DNA from: Dehalococcoidia bacterium
GTDB lineage: Bacteria; Chloroflexota; Dehalococcoidia; Lucifugimonadales; VXLM01
DNA length: 50,482 nt
NCBI GenBank assembly: GCA_009841605.1
Contig: VXLM01000021.1
Location: 1 to 50,482 of the forward strand
Direction: 5' to 3'
Shown here: positions 42,020-50,482 of the stretch, in pieces
Numbering within the stretch: position 1 is the first letter of the stretch
How the letters are laid out: every line of letters begins with the position of its first letter
Position numbers and translations under genes: made by a program
Notes under the pieces: generated by a model
What the model was told of the DNA's origin: nothing
Seen by the model: only the letters and a program-made list of their open reading frames with translations
The model's database searches: none

Positions 42020-42055
42020 TCTTGTGTAAGCTACCAAAATCATCTGGAATCGGTA

Positions 42056-42403
42056 CTAGTTGCCGTGACTGCCGAGTTGGATGCGGTTGCCGTCGATGTC
42101 AGCCACCTCGGCGAGGAGAAGACCGGGAATGCCCCCGTCGCGTGGAGGATGGACGATGCTCCCACCCGCCGCCTCTATTTCGCGGCAGGCCTCCTCGATA
42201 TCGTCCACCTCGAAGCTCAGGCCGGTCATACGGAAGCTGTCGTTGGTTCCCTGATGCAGAGCAACCGTCGAGTCGCCGAGCGTCAACTCCGACCAGGTGG
42301 GCGACTGTGTGTGGACGTTGAGTTCGAAGACGTCGCGGTAGAACGCCACCGCGCGGTCCATGTCGTTGACCCAGAGCATGTAGAGGATTTTGGTTGTTTT
42401 CAT
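42056..42403 (-). CDS. VOC-superfamily glyoxalase-like protein
   Basis: 115 residues: ILYMLWVNDMDRAVAFYRDVFEL, LGDSTVALHQG, GLSFEVDDIEEACREIEAAGGSI, LAEVADIDGNRIQLG. Standard single-chain VOC protein with metal-site-like Glu in LLAEVAD. Its ATG overlaps by four bases (ATGA) the stop of the upstream short antitoxin-like gene, so translation is coupled. Function not predictable from sequence. Confidence 0.85.
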   Translation of the reverse strand: MKTTKILYMLWVNDMDRAVAFYRDVFELNVHTQSPTWSELTLGDSTVALHQGTNDSFRMTGLSFEVDDIEEACREIEAAGGSIVHPPRDGGIPGLLLAEVADIDGNRIQLGSHGN

Positions 42404-42588
42404 GGGTGGTGGTTTCCTTTACGTGCGAGTCGGCTCATGTCCTGTGCCCGTGCGATATCGTTCAATGCGGTACGAATCAGACTGCCATCACCAGTGTTCT
42501 CGTCCGCAGCCGCTTCGAGGTACAGCCGGGCTCGCTCCTCGGTGTTTATGTATTCAACTGCGTCGAATTCAGTCAGCTTCTCAGGCAT
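42400..42588 (-). pseudogene. Truncated addiction-module antidote protein (HI1420/HigA-like)
   Basis: 62 residues: EFDAVEYINTEERARLYLEA then IRTALNDIARAQDMSRLAR, after which the frame ends KGNHHP. The first 55 residues match the start of the probable addiction-module antidote family, whose members are about 95-100 residues and continue with a helix-turn-helix (GLSRESLYKAL-type). That recognition half is missing and no toxin gene is adjacent. The end of the frame overlaps the VOC start. It may be a remnant or a short standalone peptide. Confidence 0.6.
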
Positions 42589-42649
42589 TATTCCTCCGAG
42601 TTAGCGGCCAAGCGTTTGGCCCACTTGATGCGCCCTTCATCCCAAGCAG

Positions 42650-44410
42650 CTACCTTTGCGGCTCCAACGACTGCATCTCATACATCATAGCGAACAGCCC
42701 CGACCCGCGCTTGAGCTCTTCGGGCGCGCCCGACTCGACGATGCGGCCGCCGTCTATGACGAGTATCTTGTGGGCGTTGATGACGGTCTTGAGGCGGTGG
42801 GCGACGACGATGAGGGTGCTGCGTTGGCGGAGGCTGTCGAGCGCGGCAGTGAGTTGGAACTCGGTGCGGGCGTCGAGGGCGGAGGTCGGCTCGTCGAGGA
42901 GGACGAGTCCGGCCTGCCTGTAGAGCGCGCGGGCGATGGCGATGCGCTGGCGTTCGCCGCCGGAGAGGTCGAGTCCCTTTGGGCCGAGGGACTCATCGAG
43001 ACCGTTTGGCAGGGACTCGATGAACTCTGCCAGCTGGGCCTCACGGACGACACACTCGACGAGCGCCATGTCCGGCTGTGTCTCGGGATAGATGATGTTG
43101 GCGAGAACGGTATCATTCCAGAGCCAGGCGTCCTGCGGGACGACGGATATGCGCCCTCGTACCTCGCGGACGGAGAGGTCGCGCATGTCGTGCCCGTCGA
43201 TCAGGATGCGTCCTTGCAGCGGCTCGTAGAAGCCCTGCACGAGGTCGAGGACGGTGCTCTTGCCGCCGTCGGTCGGCCCGACGATGCCGATGAACTCGCC
43301 GGCGTTCGCCCGGAAGCTGAGGTCTTCGATGCCGAAGCCCTCTCGCGCATAGCGGAAGCTGACGTTGGAGAATTCCACAGAAGGTCCGCCATTCTTCGGG
43401 CCCGGCTCGCGGATGCCGCACGTTCCCTCCTTAGGAAGGGCCATGAGCTCGTCGATGCGATCCGATGAGGCTTTGATGGCCTCGCCTTCGGTGATGAAGT
43501 CGAGCGTTCTTCTGGCCGACTCGTACAGGCCGGGCAGGTAGGCGAGGAAGGCCACGAGATCGCCGACCGTCGCGCGTCCGTTGACGACCTCGAATGCGCC
43601 GTAGCCGAAGATGAGGCCGCGCACGACGTTCTGGATGGCGACCCAGAAGCCGAAGCGGAAGAGATCGTGGTGCGCGATCATGCGGGCCTTGTTTCGCCAG
43701 TTGCGGCGGGTCCATCTCTCCCACCGAACCGTCTCGCGGCTCTCGCCGGTGAAGGACTTGACGGTCTTGATGTTGTCAAATACTTCCGTGACGTACGACT
43801 GGCCGGAGGAGAGAATGTCCGTCTGCTCGTTGAACAACCTGCGCTCGCGGCCTCCAGCGACGCGGGCGAGCAGGAATGAGAGCGGGAACGCCAGCAGAGT
43901 GATGAGGGCCAGTTTCCAGTTGAGCGTGAACATGATCCCGGCAGTCACGATGACCAGCATCGAGTGATAGATCGACTGCACGACGGTCTGTGCGACGAAG
44001 ACCTCTCCAACACTGCCGCAGCTTCGCGTGAGGACCGTAACGATGTGGCCCAGCCTGGAGCGCTCGATGTCGTTGAGCCGGGCGTGGATGAGGTGGTCGA
44101 ACAGGTCGGTGCGGAGCCGGCGGCTGACAGCCTCGCCGACCGACGCTCGGGCGTAGTTCCGTACCAGTCCCAGACCCACGTCGACGACCGGGAGCAGTGT
44201 CATCGCCACTACGAGCGCGAGGATCATGGCGGTGTCGCCATTGGGAATAGCGCGGTCGATCAGCTCACGGAGCAGGAGCGGCGTCACGAGAGCGGAGGCC
44301 GTCCCGAGCAACATCAGAAAGACGACAAACGCGAGCGTGCGCCACTGGCCGCGCACTTCACGGAGGACGATGCCGAAGGAGTAGCTGTCGCCTGTAGAGA
44401 TGGTGGTCAT
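42650..44410 (-). CDS. ABC exporter, fused permease and ATPase
   Basis: 586 residues from ATG 44410 (MTTISTGDSYSFG); aaagga lies upstream. N-terminal six-helix type I exporter domain (WRTLAFVVFLMLLGTASALVTPLLLRELIDRAIP; LVVAMTLLPVVDVGLGLV), then the nucleotide-binding domain: Walker A GPTDGGKST, Q-loop VVPQDAWLWN, signature LSGGERQRIA, Walker B LVLLDEPTSALD, H-loop VAHR. Half-transporter that would act as a dimer, exporting lipid, peptide or drug. Upstream lies a perfect palindrome (44455-44467). An ATG at 44473 is in frame but would cover that site. Confidence 0.92.
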   Translation of the reverse strand: MTTISTGDSYSFGIVLREVRGQWRTLAFVVFLMLLGTASALVTPLLLRELIDRAIPNGDTAMILALVVAMTLLPVVDVGLGLVRNYARASVGEAVSRRLRTDLFDHLIHARLNDIERSRLGHIVTVLTRSCGSVGEVFVAQTVVQSIYHSMLVIVTAGIMFTLNWKLALITLLAFPLSFLLARVAGGRERRLFNEQTDILSSGQSYVTEVFDNIKTVKSFTGESRETVRWERWTRRNWRNKARMIAHHDLFRFGFWVAIQNVVRGLIFGYGAFEVVNGRATVGDLVAFLAYLPGLYESARRTLDFITEGEAIKASSDRIDELMALPKEGTCGIREPGPKNGGPSVEFSNVSFRYAREGFGIEDLSFRANAGEFIGIVGPTDGGKSTVLDLVQGFYEPLQGRILIDGHDMRDLSVREVRGRISVVPQDAWLWNDTVLANIIYPETQPDMALVECVVREAQLAEFIESLPNGLDESLGPKGLDLSGGERQRIAIARALYRQAGLVLLDEPTSALDARTEFQLTAALDSLRQRSTLIVVAHRLKTVINAHKILVIDGGRIVESGAPEELKRGSGLFAMMYEMQSLEPQR

Positions 44411-44454
44411 GGGCATCCTTTCACGGTCGAGGAGATGAGCGACTACCATAGCAT

Positions 44455-44467
44455 GAATACGGTATTC
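44455..44467. promoter_or_regulatory. Perfect palindrome, possible operator of the ABC exporter
   Basis: GAATAC-G-GTATTC, 45 bases upstream of the exporter start, in an AT-rich stretch. Shares the TACGGTA core with the palindrome before the MFS transporter gene (24202-24216). Confidence 0.4.
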
Positions 44468-44572
44468 GTACAATATTGATCTTTACGTGAGAATATAGTA
44501 TGCTATTTGACGCATATTTCGAGTGATACTATTTATTTTTTGCTATATTGAGACGATATTAGTAAGACAAAT

Positions 44573-44627
44573 TTGACTAATCGGGGCCTGATGTGATACG
44601 ATGAACATGTCCCAAAAACATGGGACA
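44573..44627 (+). promoter_or_regulatory. Promoter with inverted repeat over the start site, upstream of the cupin gene
   Basis: TTGACT (44573-44578), 18-base spacer, extended -10 TGA-TACGAT (44594-44602). The predicted start (about 44609) falls in the inverted repeat TGTCCCA-N6-TGGGACA (44608-44627), the place expected for a repressor. It would give a leader of about 155 bases to the cupin ATG. Between divergent ABC exporter and cupin genes. Confidence 0.5.
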
Positions 44628-44764
44628 CGTTTCGTCTGCGCTCCAAGCAGGAGCACGAGCGGTCTCGGGGCAGACTCGAATAGGGTACTGGAGTGTCCCT
44701 CTCAACGAGTGCAGGCGCCCCGCTTGCGGTGGGTTCGAATCAGCCGGACGGAACAGGGACGGTT

Positions 44765-45091
44765 ATGAACGCATGGGAGATCCTCGATGCTGTCTCAGAG
44801 CGCAAGAGGCGCGGGAAGAGCTACTACGAGTTCTTTCGGGACAGCTCCCTTAGCCTGGGGATATATGGGCTTTCAGCCGGGGAGGGCGATCCACAGCAGC
44901 CCCATACCGAGGATGAGGTCTACTACATCGTGCGGGGGAGCGGTCGGATGAGGATTGGTGACCAGGACCGTGCGGTCACGCCGGGTTCGGTCGTGTTCGT
45001 CGGAGCCGGAGCGGAGCACCGCTTTCACTCCATCGAGGAAGACCTCGAAGTTCTGGTGGTCTTCGCGCCTTCTGAAGGATCGAGGGCTTAG
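44765..45091 (+). CDS. Single-domain cupin protein
   Basis: 108 residues from ATG 44765 (MNAWEILD). Cupin motif 1 is diverged (GDPQQPHTEDEVYYIVRGSGRM, with a His and Glu-Asp-Glu) and motif 2 is PGSVVFVGAGAEHRFHS with the metal His. Small beta-barrel; could be a sensor-like or enzymatic metal protein. The frame is open to 44693, but 44765 gives a clean cupin with agggac upstream. The TAG stop (45089-45091) lies inside the left terminal repeat of a MITE-like element, so the C terminus was probably defined by that insertion. Confidence 0.82.
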   Translation: MNAWEILDAVSERKRRGKSYYEFFRDSSLSLGIYGLSAGEGDPQQPHTEDEVYYIVRGSGRMRIGDQDRAVTPGSVVFVGAGAEHRFHSIEEDLEVLVVFAPSEGSRA

Positions 45092-45215
45092 AAAGTATCT
45101 CAAAATACGCTTCGACGAGTCTTTCCACACGCGGGATCAAAGAAAGACACGTTCGCCCTGAGCTTGTCGAAGGGCAATTCCGCATCAACACACTCAGTTT
45201 TGAGAAAGTTTCTTA
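45088..45215. mobile_element. MITE-like element 3, different terminal repeats
   Basis: Left end TTAGAAAGTATCTCAAAAT (45088-45106) pairs with right end GTTTTGAGAAAGTTTCTTA (45197-45215) at 15 of 19 positions. The interior holds TTCGCCCTGAGCTTGTCGAA (45151-45170), the same core as elements 1 and 2. No coding capacity. Confidence 0.7.
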
Positions 45216-45371
45216 GGGCGCCGCTTATCGAAGTCGACATTGTCATCGACAGCGTGCAGAGGCCAATAGCCTCCTATCACGGGGAGCGAGGGGCTGGCAT
45301 GTCGAGCCGTAATTTATTGGTGCAATAGGGCCATCTCGTATAGGTCTTTAACATTGCGGAGGCAATAATAG

Positions 45372-46361
45372 ATGGACAACCCCATGTACACCCCGGAGGG
45401 CTACACCGATCGAATACGACAAGAGCTCGAAAACTGCCTCATTGAGACGAATATTTCTCAAGGTGAGGAGTTCATAGGCAAAGTACGGGACCGGTACGAT
45501 CTTGGGGATCGCATGGTGCTCATCACCACCGACCGACAGAGTGCCTTCGACCGGGTGCTGGCCGCTGTCCCCTTCAAAGGGCAGGTCCTCAACATGACGA
45601 GCGCATGGTGGTTTGAACAGACCCGCCATATTGTGCCGAATCAGGTCCTATCCCTCCCCGATCCAAACGTCACGATTGCCAAGAAATGTACCGTCTTCCC
45701 GATTGAGTTCGTCGTGCGCGGATACATCACCGGGACCACGGACACCTCTCTCTGGACGATCTACCGGAGTGGTCAGCGTCGTTACTGTGGCATCGATTTG
45801 CCCGAGGGCTTGGTGAAAAACCAGAAGCTCTCGACGAATTACCTCACACCGACCATCAAGGGCGAGGACCACGACCGTCCGATCAGCCCTGACCAGATCG
45901 TGTCCGAGAACTGGATGACGGCCGATGATTGGGAACAATGCAGCCGCATCGCGCTGGAACTCTTCGCTTTCGGTCAAGCCGAGGCAGCGGAACGTGGCCT
46001 GATTCTCGTCGATACCAAATATGAGATGGGGCGTGACGAGAACGGTGAGATCCTTCTGATCGACGAGATCCACACCCCTGACTCCAGTCGCTACTGGATC
46101 GCCGACACCTATCAACAGCGCATGTTGGAGGGACGGGAACCCGACAACGTCGACAAGGAATTCCTCCGGCTCTGGTTCACGGAGAACTGCGACCCCTACG
46201 AGGATGACGTCCTGCCACCGGCGCCGGACGACCTTGTAGTCGAGCTCTCAAGACGCTACATCTACCTTTACGAGACGATCACCGGTCGCTCTTTCGAGTT
46301 TCCGGAGGCCGACCAACCGATCGAGATGCGCTTGGCAAGCAACCTTGAAGGAATCGCATGA
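45372..46361 (+). CDS. purC: SAICAR synthetase (phosphoribosylaminoimidazole-succinocarboxamide synthase)
   Basis: 329 residues; ATP-dependent joining of CAIR and aspartate in purine synthesis. Signatures: YDLGDRMVLITTDRQSAFDR, FPIEFVVRGYITGTTDTSLW, GLVKNQKLSTNYLTPTIKGE, ILVDTKYEMGRDENGEILLIDEIHTPDSSRYW. It is longer than the roughly 240-residue PurC common in bacteria and resembles the long (about 300-residue) form. Start ATG 45372 has ggagg (45358-45362) 9 bases upstream; Met5 is possible. The stop overlaps the next gene by four bases. No other pur genes adjacent. Confidence 0.95.
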   Translation: MDNPMYTPEGYTDRIRQELENCLIETNISQGEEFIGKVRDRYDLGDRMVLITTDRQSAFDRVLAAVPFKGQVLNMTSAWWFEQTRHIVPNQVLSLPDPNVTIAKKCTVFPIEFVVRGYITGTTDTSLWTIYRSGQRRYCGIDLPEGLVKNQKLSTNYLTPTIKGEDHDRPISPDQIVSENWMTADDWEQCSRIALELFAFGQAEAAERGLILVDTKYEMGRDENGEILLIDEIHTPDSSRYWIADTYQQRMLEGREPDNVDKEFLRLWFTENCDPYEDDVLPPAPDDLVVELSRRYIYLYETITGRSFEFPEADQPIEMRLASNLEGIA

Positions 46362-47080
46362 ACGCATGCGGAGGGCAACAGGGCCGGGGTGATTCCGTTT
46401 CCGCCTCAATTGACGGAAAGCCCTATCCAATAAAAGTGAAAAAATACATTCTCTTTGACCATGATGGCGTTCTGGTGGATACCGAGTTCTGGTATTACAA
46501 AGCCGGAGAGCGCGCCCTGGCTGACATTGGATTCACCATGGACAGAGACCAATACCTCCGAGACATGACGCAGGGATTGGCCACCTGGGCCCAGGCCATA
46601 GCGGCAGGTATTGATGAACAGACCATCAGCAGGCAGCGTGAGGTCCGTAATGCCTATTACCAGGAATATCTTAGAACGGAAGACATCGAGATCGAGGGTG
46701 TCCTGGAAACGCTGGACGTACTCGCACGTGAGTACAGGATGGCAATAATTACTACCTCCAAACCGGCTGATTTCGCCCTGATACACGAAAAGCGGTCCAT
46801 CCTGGACTATATGGAATTCTATTTGGCCAGGGATGATTACGAGAACGCTAAACCACATCCCGAGCCCTATTTGAAAGGACTCCAACGCTTTGGCGCTACT
46901 GCCGCTGAAACGGTGGTTATTGAAGACTCGGCGAGAGGGTTGAATTCTGCAATAGCGGCGGGTATTGACTGCATCGTAATTGCAAATGAGTTCACTGCAT
47001 CTCAAGATTTATCCAAAGCAACTGCCAAAGTCGCTGCGTTTAGGGAATTGCCATCTGCTATAAAGGGCTTAGCAAGATAA
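46358..47080 (+). CDS. HAD-superfamily phosphatase, beta-phosphoglucomutase-like
   Basis: 240 residues, start ATG within the purC stop (ATGA at 46358). Motif I LFDHDGVLVDTEFW, helical C1 cap, motif II IITTSKPADF, motif III Lys in NAKPHPEPYL, motif IV VIEDSARGLNSAIAAGI. All catalytic residues are present; likely a sugar-phosphate or nucleotide phosphatase. The first 24 residues before KKYILFDHDG are non-conserved, so an internal GTG at 46436 is a possible alternative start. The gene is visibly less GC-rich than its neighbours, which may mean later acquisition. Coupling to purC hints at nucleotide housekeeping (inference). Confidence 0.88.
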   Translation: MNACGGQQGRGDSVSASIDGKPYPIKVKKYILFDHDGVLVDTEFWYYKAGERALADIGFTMDRDQYLRDMTQGLATWAQAIAAGIDEQTISRQREVRNAYYQEYLRTEDIEIEGVLETLDVLAREYRMAIITTSKPADFALIHEKRSILDYMEFYLARDDYENAKPHPEPYLKGLQRFGATAAETVVIEDSARGLNSAIAAGIDCIVIANEFTASQDLSKATAKVAAFRELPSAIKGLAR

Positions 47081-47123
47081 ACCGGGCGACGCTCAGAAAC
47101 GCACGCCGGCTAAAAGAGTTGGA

Positions 47124-50100
47124 ATGAGGCTCACATTCTTTAGAATCACCCATGGCGGCATCGCGCTCGCCCTGGCCCTCTGCTCGGTGGCGCTCATGCT
47201 CTTGGCGGCGTGCGGAGACACCCGGCCCGCGCCCACCGCAGTCCCTCCCACTGTCGCCGCGGCCACACCCGTTCCAACTACGACGCCCATACCGAGTCCG
47301 ACGGCAACTCCCACAGCCGTACCGAGCAGTCCTGACAGGGATGCCCTGAAAGCGTTCTACGAGTCCGCGGGCGGAGAGAACTGGACGACGAGCGCCAACT
47401 GGCTCAGCGACAAGCCGCTTGACACCTGGCATGGAGTCGCCACCGACGACGGTCGGGTCACTGAACTGGTCCTCCTCGACAACGGTTTGGTGGGGAATAT
47501 CGCGTCGGAGCTGGGCCGGCTCCCGAACCTGACGAAGCTGGAGCTTCGTGGGAACTGGATGCTGGGGCTGATTCCGTCCGAGCTTGGGACCTTTCCAACC
47601 TGACCGATCTCGACCTGTCCGAGAACCGGCTCATAGGCGAGATACCTCCTGAACTGGGAAGCCTTGCCAACCTGGAGAAGCTCGATCTATCGGATAACCA
47701 GCTAACGGGTGAGATTCCACCGGAGCTGGGCGGACTTGGAAAGCTGCTTGAACTGGACCTTTCGGATAACTGGTTGTTGGGAGTGATTCCTCCCGATCTG
47801 GCCGAGCTTGCCAACCTGACCGTGTTGGACCTGTCGGAAAACGGGCTCGCCGGGAAAGTGCCGCCGGAGTTGGTGAAGCTCACCAACTTGATCATGCTGG
47901 ACTTCTCGGGGAACCAGTTGACGGGCTGCATACCTGAGAACGTTGCGGAGCTTGCCGAACTTGCTCAGGTGTCCTGCAATCCGAGGGACGCCCTCGTCGC
48001 GCTCTTCCACTCAACCGACGGCCCGAACTGGGAGAATAACGACAACTGGTTGAGCGATGCGTCGATAGGCGAATGGTATGGCGTAACAACCAACTCCAAG
48101 GGCGAAATTGTTGGCTTGTCCCTAGAGAACAATGGACTGAAGGGAAGAATCCCTCCCGAGTTGGGCTATCTCCGCACGCTGAAAGACCTCGAACTTCATG
48201 AGAATGAACTGAGCGGGCAGATACCTCCTGAACTGGGCGGGCTTTCCAATCTCTATGGTCTGGCACTCTACAGCAATGAATTGAGCGGCCAGATTCCCCC
48301 AGAATTAGGGAGACTTTCCAAACTAGAGTACCTATACATCAGCGAAAACCGACTGAGCGGCCCGATTCCGCCGGAATTGGGCAATCTCTCCAGGCTTGGG
48401 TCGATAAGTATCTGGGGGAACAAGCTGACAGGAGAGATCCCGGCGGAGTTGGGCAAGCTATCGTTACTGGAGTGGCTGGACTTATCTCAAAATGAGCTCA
48501 CCGGGGAGATCCCCGCAGAGCTTGGCAGGCTCATATTCCTTACCGGACTGTACCTGGGTTCAAACGAGTTGAGCGGTGAAATTCCGGCGTGGTTGAGCAC
48601 CCATCTGTACCTCGAGGAACTGGAGCTTTGGGGAAACCAACTGACAGGGTGCGCGCCGGGACGGCTCAACGCTCTCGGCAGACTGGACCTTCCAACCTGC
48701 CCTCCAACTGACGCCCAAGACCTGGAGGACGTCCAGAGTTCACGGGAGGTTCTGGTCGAGCTCTACCATGCCACGGACGGCCCGAACTGGGAGAACAGCG
48801 ATAACTGGCTGAGCGACAGGTTCATCGGGCAGTGGTACGGCGTCGTTACGGACGAGCAGGGCAGAGTCGTAAAGCTGGAACTGGCTGAGAACAAGATGAA
48901 GGGCAGCCTTCCTCCCTCGCTGGGCGATCTCACCAATCTGATCGAACTCGACATGCAGGGGAACTGGCTGAGGGGAGAGATACCGCCCGAACTGGGGGAC
49001 CTTTCCAACCTCATGGTGTTGGGTCTGTGGAACAACCAGCTATCGGGCGAATTGCCGCCTGAGATAGGCAAGCTCTCCAGCCTGAAAGACCTCTTCCTGG
49101 ATAACAATCTGCTGAGCGGGGAGATACCGTCGGAGTTTGGCGACCTTGCGGATCTGAAAATTCTGAACCTTCAGGAGAACGGACTGAGCGGGGAGATTCC
49201 GCCGGAGTTGGGAGACCTCGCCAATCTGGAAGTCCTTAACCTTCAAGGGAACTGGTTGAGCGGTACGATCCCCTTGGAGCTGGCACGCCTCTCCAAATTG
49301 AATCATCTCATTCTCTGGGACAACGACCTAACCGGCGAGATTCCTCTGGAACTGGGCGGGCTCTCCAACCTTACCGACCTGAGCCTCTCAGACAACAAAC
49401 TGACGGGGGAGATTCCGCCGGAACTCGGACTTCTTTCCAATCTGACTTCCCTATATCTGGGCGAAAACTTGCTGAGTGGGGAGATCCCTCCTGAATTGGG
49501 AAACTTGTCCAGTCTGGTGACGCTGGCTCTCTGGGGCAACGAACTCACCGGTGAGCTGCCTGCGGAACTTGGCAGGCTCTCAGAGCTGGAGGACATGTAT
49601 CTATCCCAAAACCAATTGAGCGGGCCGATTCCGTCGGAATTGGGCAGCCTCTCGAATCTGAAGGTCATCTACCTGTGGGGAAACATGCTGAGCGGTGAGA
49701 TCCCATCGGAGTTGGGCGCACTTTCCAATCTGACTGAATTGCTCATCTCAGAGAACCGATTGACGGGTGAGATACCGCCTGAGCTCGGCAATCTTTCCAA
49801 TCTGAATGATCTCTATCTCTGGGGCAACTTGCTGGAAGGAGAAATTCCATCGGAACTGGGCAAGCTCTCCAACCTGACGTTCATGAGCCTCTCAAAGAAC
49901 GGTCTGACCGGGGAGATCCCACGAGAATTCGGACTCCTTTCCAACTTGGAGGAACTGTTTCTCAACGAGAACCGGTTGAGCGGAGAACTGCCGCCCACGT
50001 TTGGAAACCTGGACAATTTGCTGGAACTCGACCTCTCAGAAAATCAATTCACTGGAGAGATACCGCCGGAACTGGGCAACCTGACTGCTCTGACCTATTT

Positions 50101-50362
50101 GAGCATTTCGGAGAACCAATTGACCGGAGAAGTCCCGCCGGAGCTGGGCAACCTGACCAGGTTGACGAACTTGTATCTGTATCAGAACAACCTGAGCGGA
50201 CAACTGCCAACCGAGTTGAGCAAGCTGCCCTTTAGCACGTATGTTGACTTTTCGGACAACCGGTTCACGGGGTGCATACCCGAGAGCTTGCGGCATTTTG
50301 AGCAGCCTCCAGCCGAGCTGGGAGGCACCGAGTTCTGCGACGACAGCGCGTCCAACGAATGA
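47124..50362 (+). pseudogene. Leucine-rich-repeat lipoprotein, broken by one-base frameshift
   Basis: Secreted lipoprotein: signal with lipobox LLAAC (Cys30), a Pro/Thr linker (PAPTAVPPTVAAATPVPTTT), then three modules, each an N-cap (DALKAFYESAGGENW, DALVALFHSTDGPNW, EVLVELYHATDGPNW … WYGV) followed by 24-residue repeats of the plant-like type NxLSGEIPPELGxLSNLxxL: about 6, 7 and 19 repeats, each block ending in a LTGC(I/A)P cap. The first frame (47124-47603) ends in LGTFPT because a G is missing near 47588 (CTTGGGACCTTTCC where GGGGACCTT is expected). The second frame continues to 50362 without interruption. Restored length is about 1079 residues. Either a sequencing or assembly error in a G run or a genuine phase-off mutation. 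Confidence 0.85.
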
Positions 50363-50482
50363 TACCCCGGGACGCGGACCTTGCTCAGCCGAAATCCGCG
50401 AGGTTCAGTGCAAGGTTTGTAAACCCCGGCCCACACCTCCCCCCCCATAAGTCTATTATAAACAACTGACGCTGCAGACGAA
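50363..50482. other. Window end after the LRR gene
   Basis: About 120 bases with a C-rich run (CACCTCCCCCCCCATAAG). No gene and no terminator recognised. Confidence 0.4.

Noticed and set aside
44690-44760. GGTTCGAATC resembling a tRNA T-loop upstream of the cupin gene
   Set aside because: The flanking bases do not form a T-stem, and no acceptor, D or anticodon arm can be folded around it.

Overview
This 50.5 kb window is bacterial chromosome, GC-rich and fairly densely coding, with no rRNA, tRNA, integrase or CRISPR array that I can find. The gene style suggests a Chloroflexota genome of the Dehalococcoidia/SAR202 type. The reasons are a peptide-type solute-binding lipoprotein with a long Ala-rich spacer, many stand-alone catabolic-looking enzymes (amidase, amidohydrolase, phosphotriesterase-like lactonase, short-chain dehydrogenases, Gfo/Idh oxidoreductase, AAC(3)-like acetyltransferase), large leucine-rich-repeat surface proteins, and intergenic gaps packed with short palindromic repeats. 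This placement is inference; there is no marker RNA to confirm it.

Layout. 1-2.5 kb: ABC-transporter binding lipoprotein (minus), apparently C-terminally short. 3-4.3 kb: FabI-type enoyl-ACP reductase and a small acidic protein. 4.4-7.3 kb: compact minus-strand operon amidohydrolase, amidase, DapA-family lyase/aldolase. 7.3-8 kb: repeat-filled gap. 8-11 kb: SDR, DnaJ, HAD hydrolase. 11-20 kb: housekeeping block with Rel (p)ppGpp enzyme and divergent HisS, then MoeA, PheT and PheS on the minus strand. 20-26 kb: membrane-anchored YceI protein with a 51-bp tandem repeat, a phosphotriesterase-like gene, an MFS transporter, a VapBC toxin-antitoxin pair and a small polytopic membrane protein. This stretch carries three copies of the 3' end of the phosphotriesterase-like gene. 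26-32 kb: repeat-rich gap and a 1601-residue NHL/FN3/LRR surface protein. 32-36 kb: lactonase, VOC protein, AAC(3)-like acetyltransferase, Gfo/Idh dehydrogenase. 36-40.6 kb: membrane-anchored HExxH metallopeptidase followed by hflK-hflC and a HAD phosphatase. 40.6-44.4 kb (minus): pentapeptide-repeat protein, GrpB-family protein, VOC protein overlapping a truncated antitoxin-like gene, ABC exporter. 44.4-50.4 kb: cupin, PurC plus HAD phosphatase (translationally coupled), and an LRR lipoprotein of about 32 repeats broken by a one-base frameshift.

How the genes work together. The core functions are ordinary: fatty-acid synthesis, protein folding, stringent response, tRNA charging, molybdopterin maturation, purine synthesis and membrane proteostasis through HflKC. 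Around them sit accessory genes for uptake and hydrolysis of small organic compounds and for surface display. Many accessory-gene boundaries coincide with short repeats: MITE-like elements with terminal inverted repeats, 27- and 40-bp palindromic units, and duplicated gene ends.

The items most worth following up are the triple 3'-end duplication that brackets the MFS and VapBC genes (22.6-25.5 kb), the MITE-like elements whose ends supply stop codons of neighbouring genes, the inverted repeat around three 10-bp units at 26.55 kb, the metallopeptidase next to hflKC, and the mosaic LRR surface proteins.
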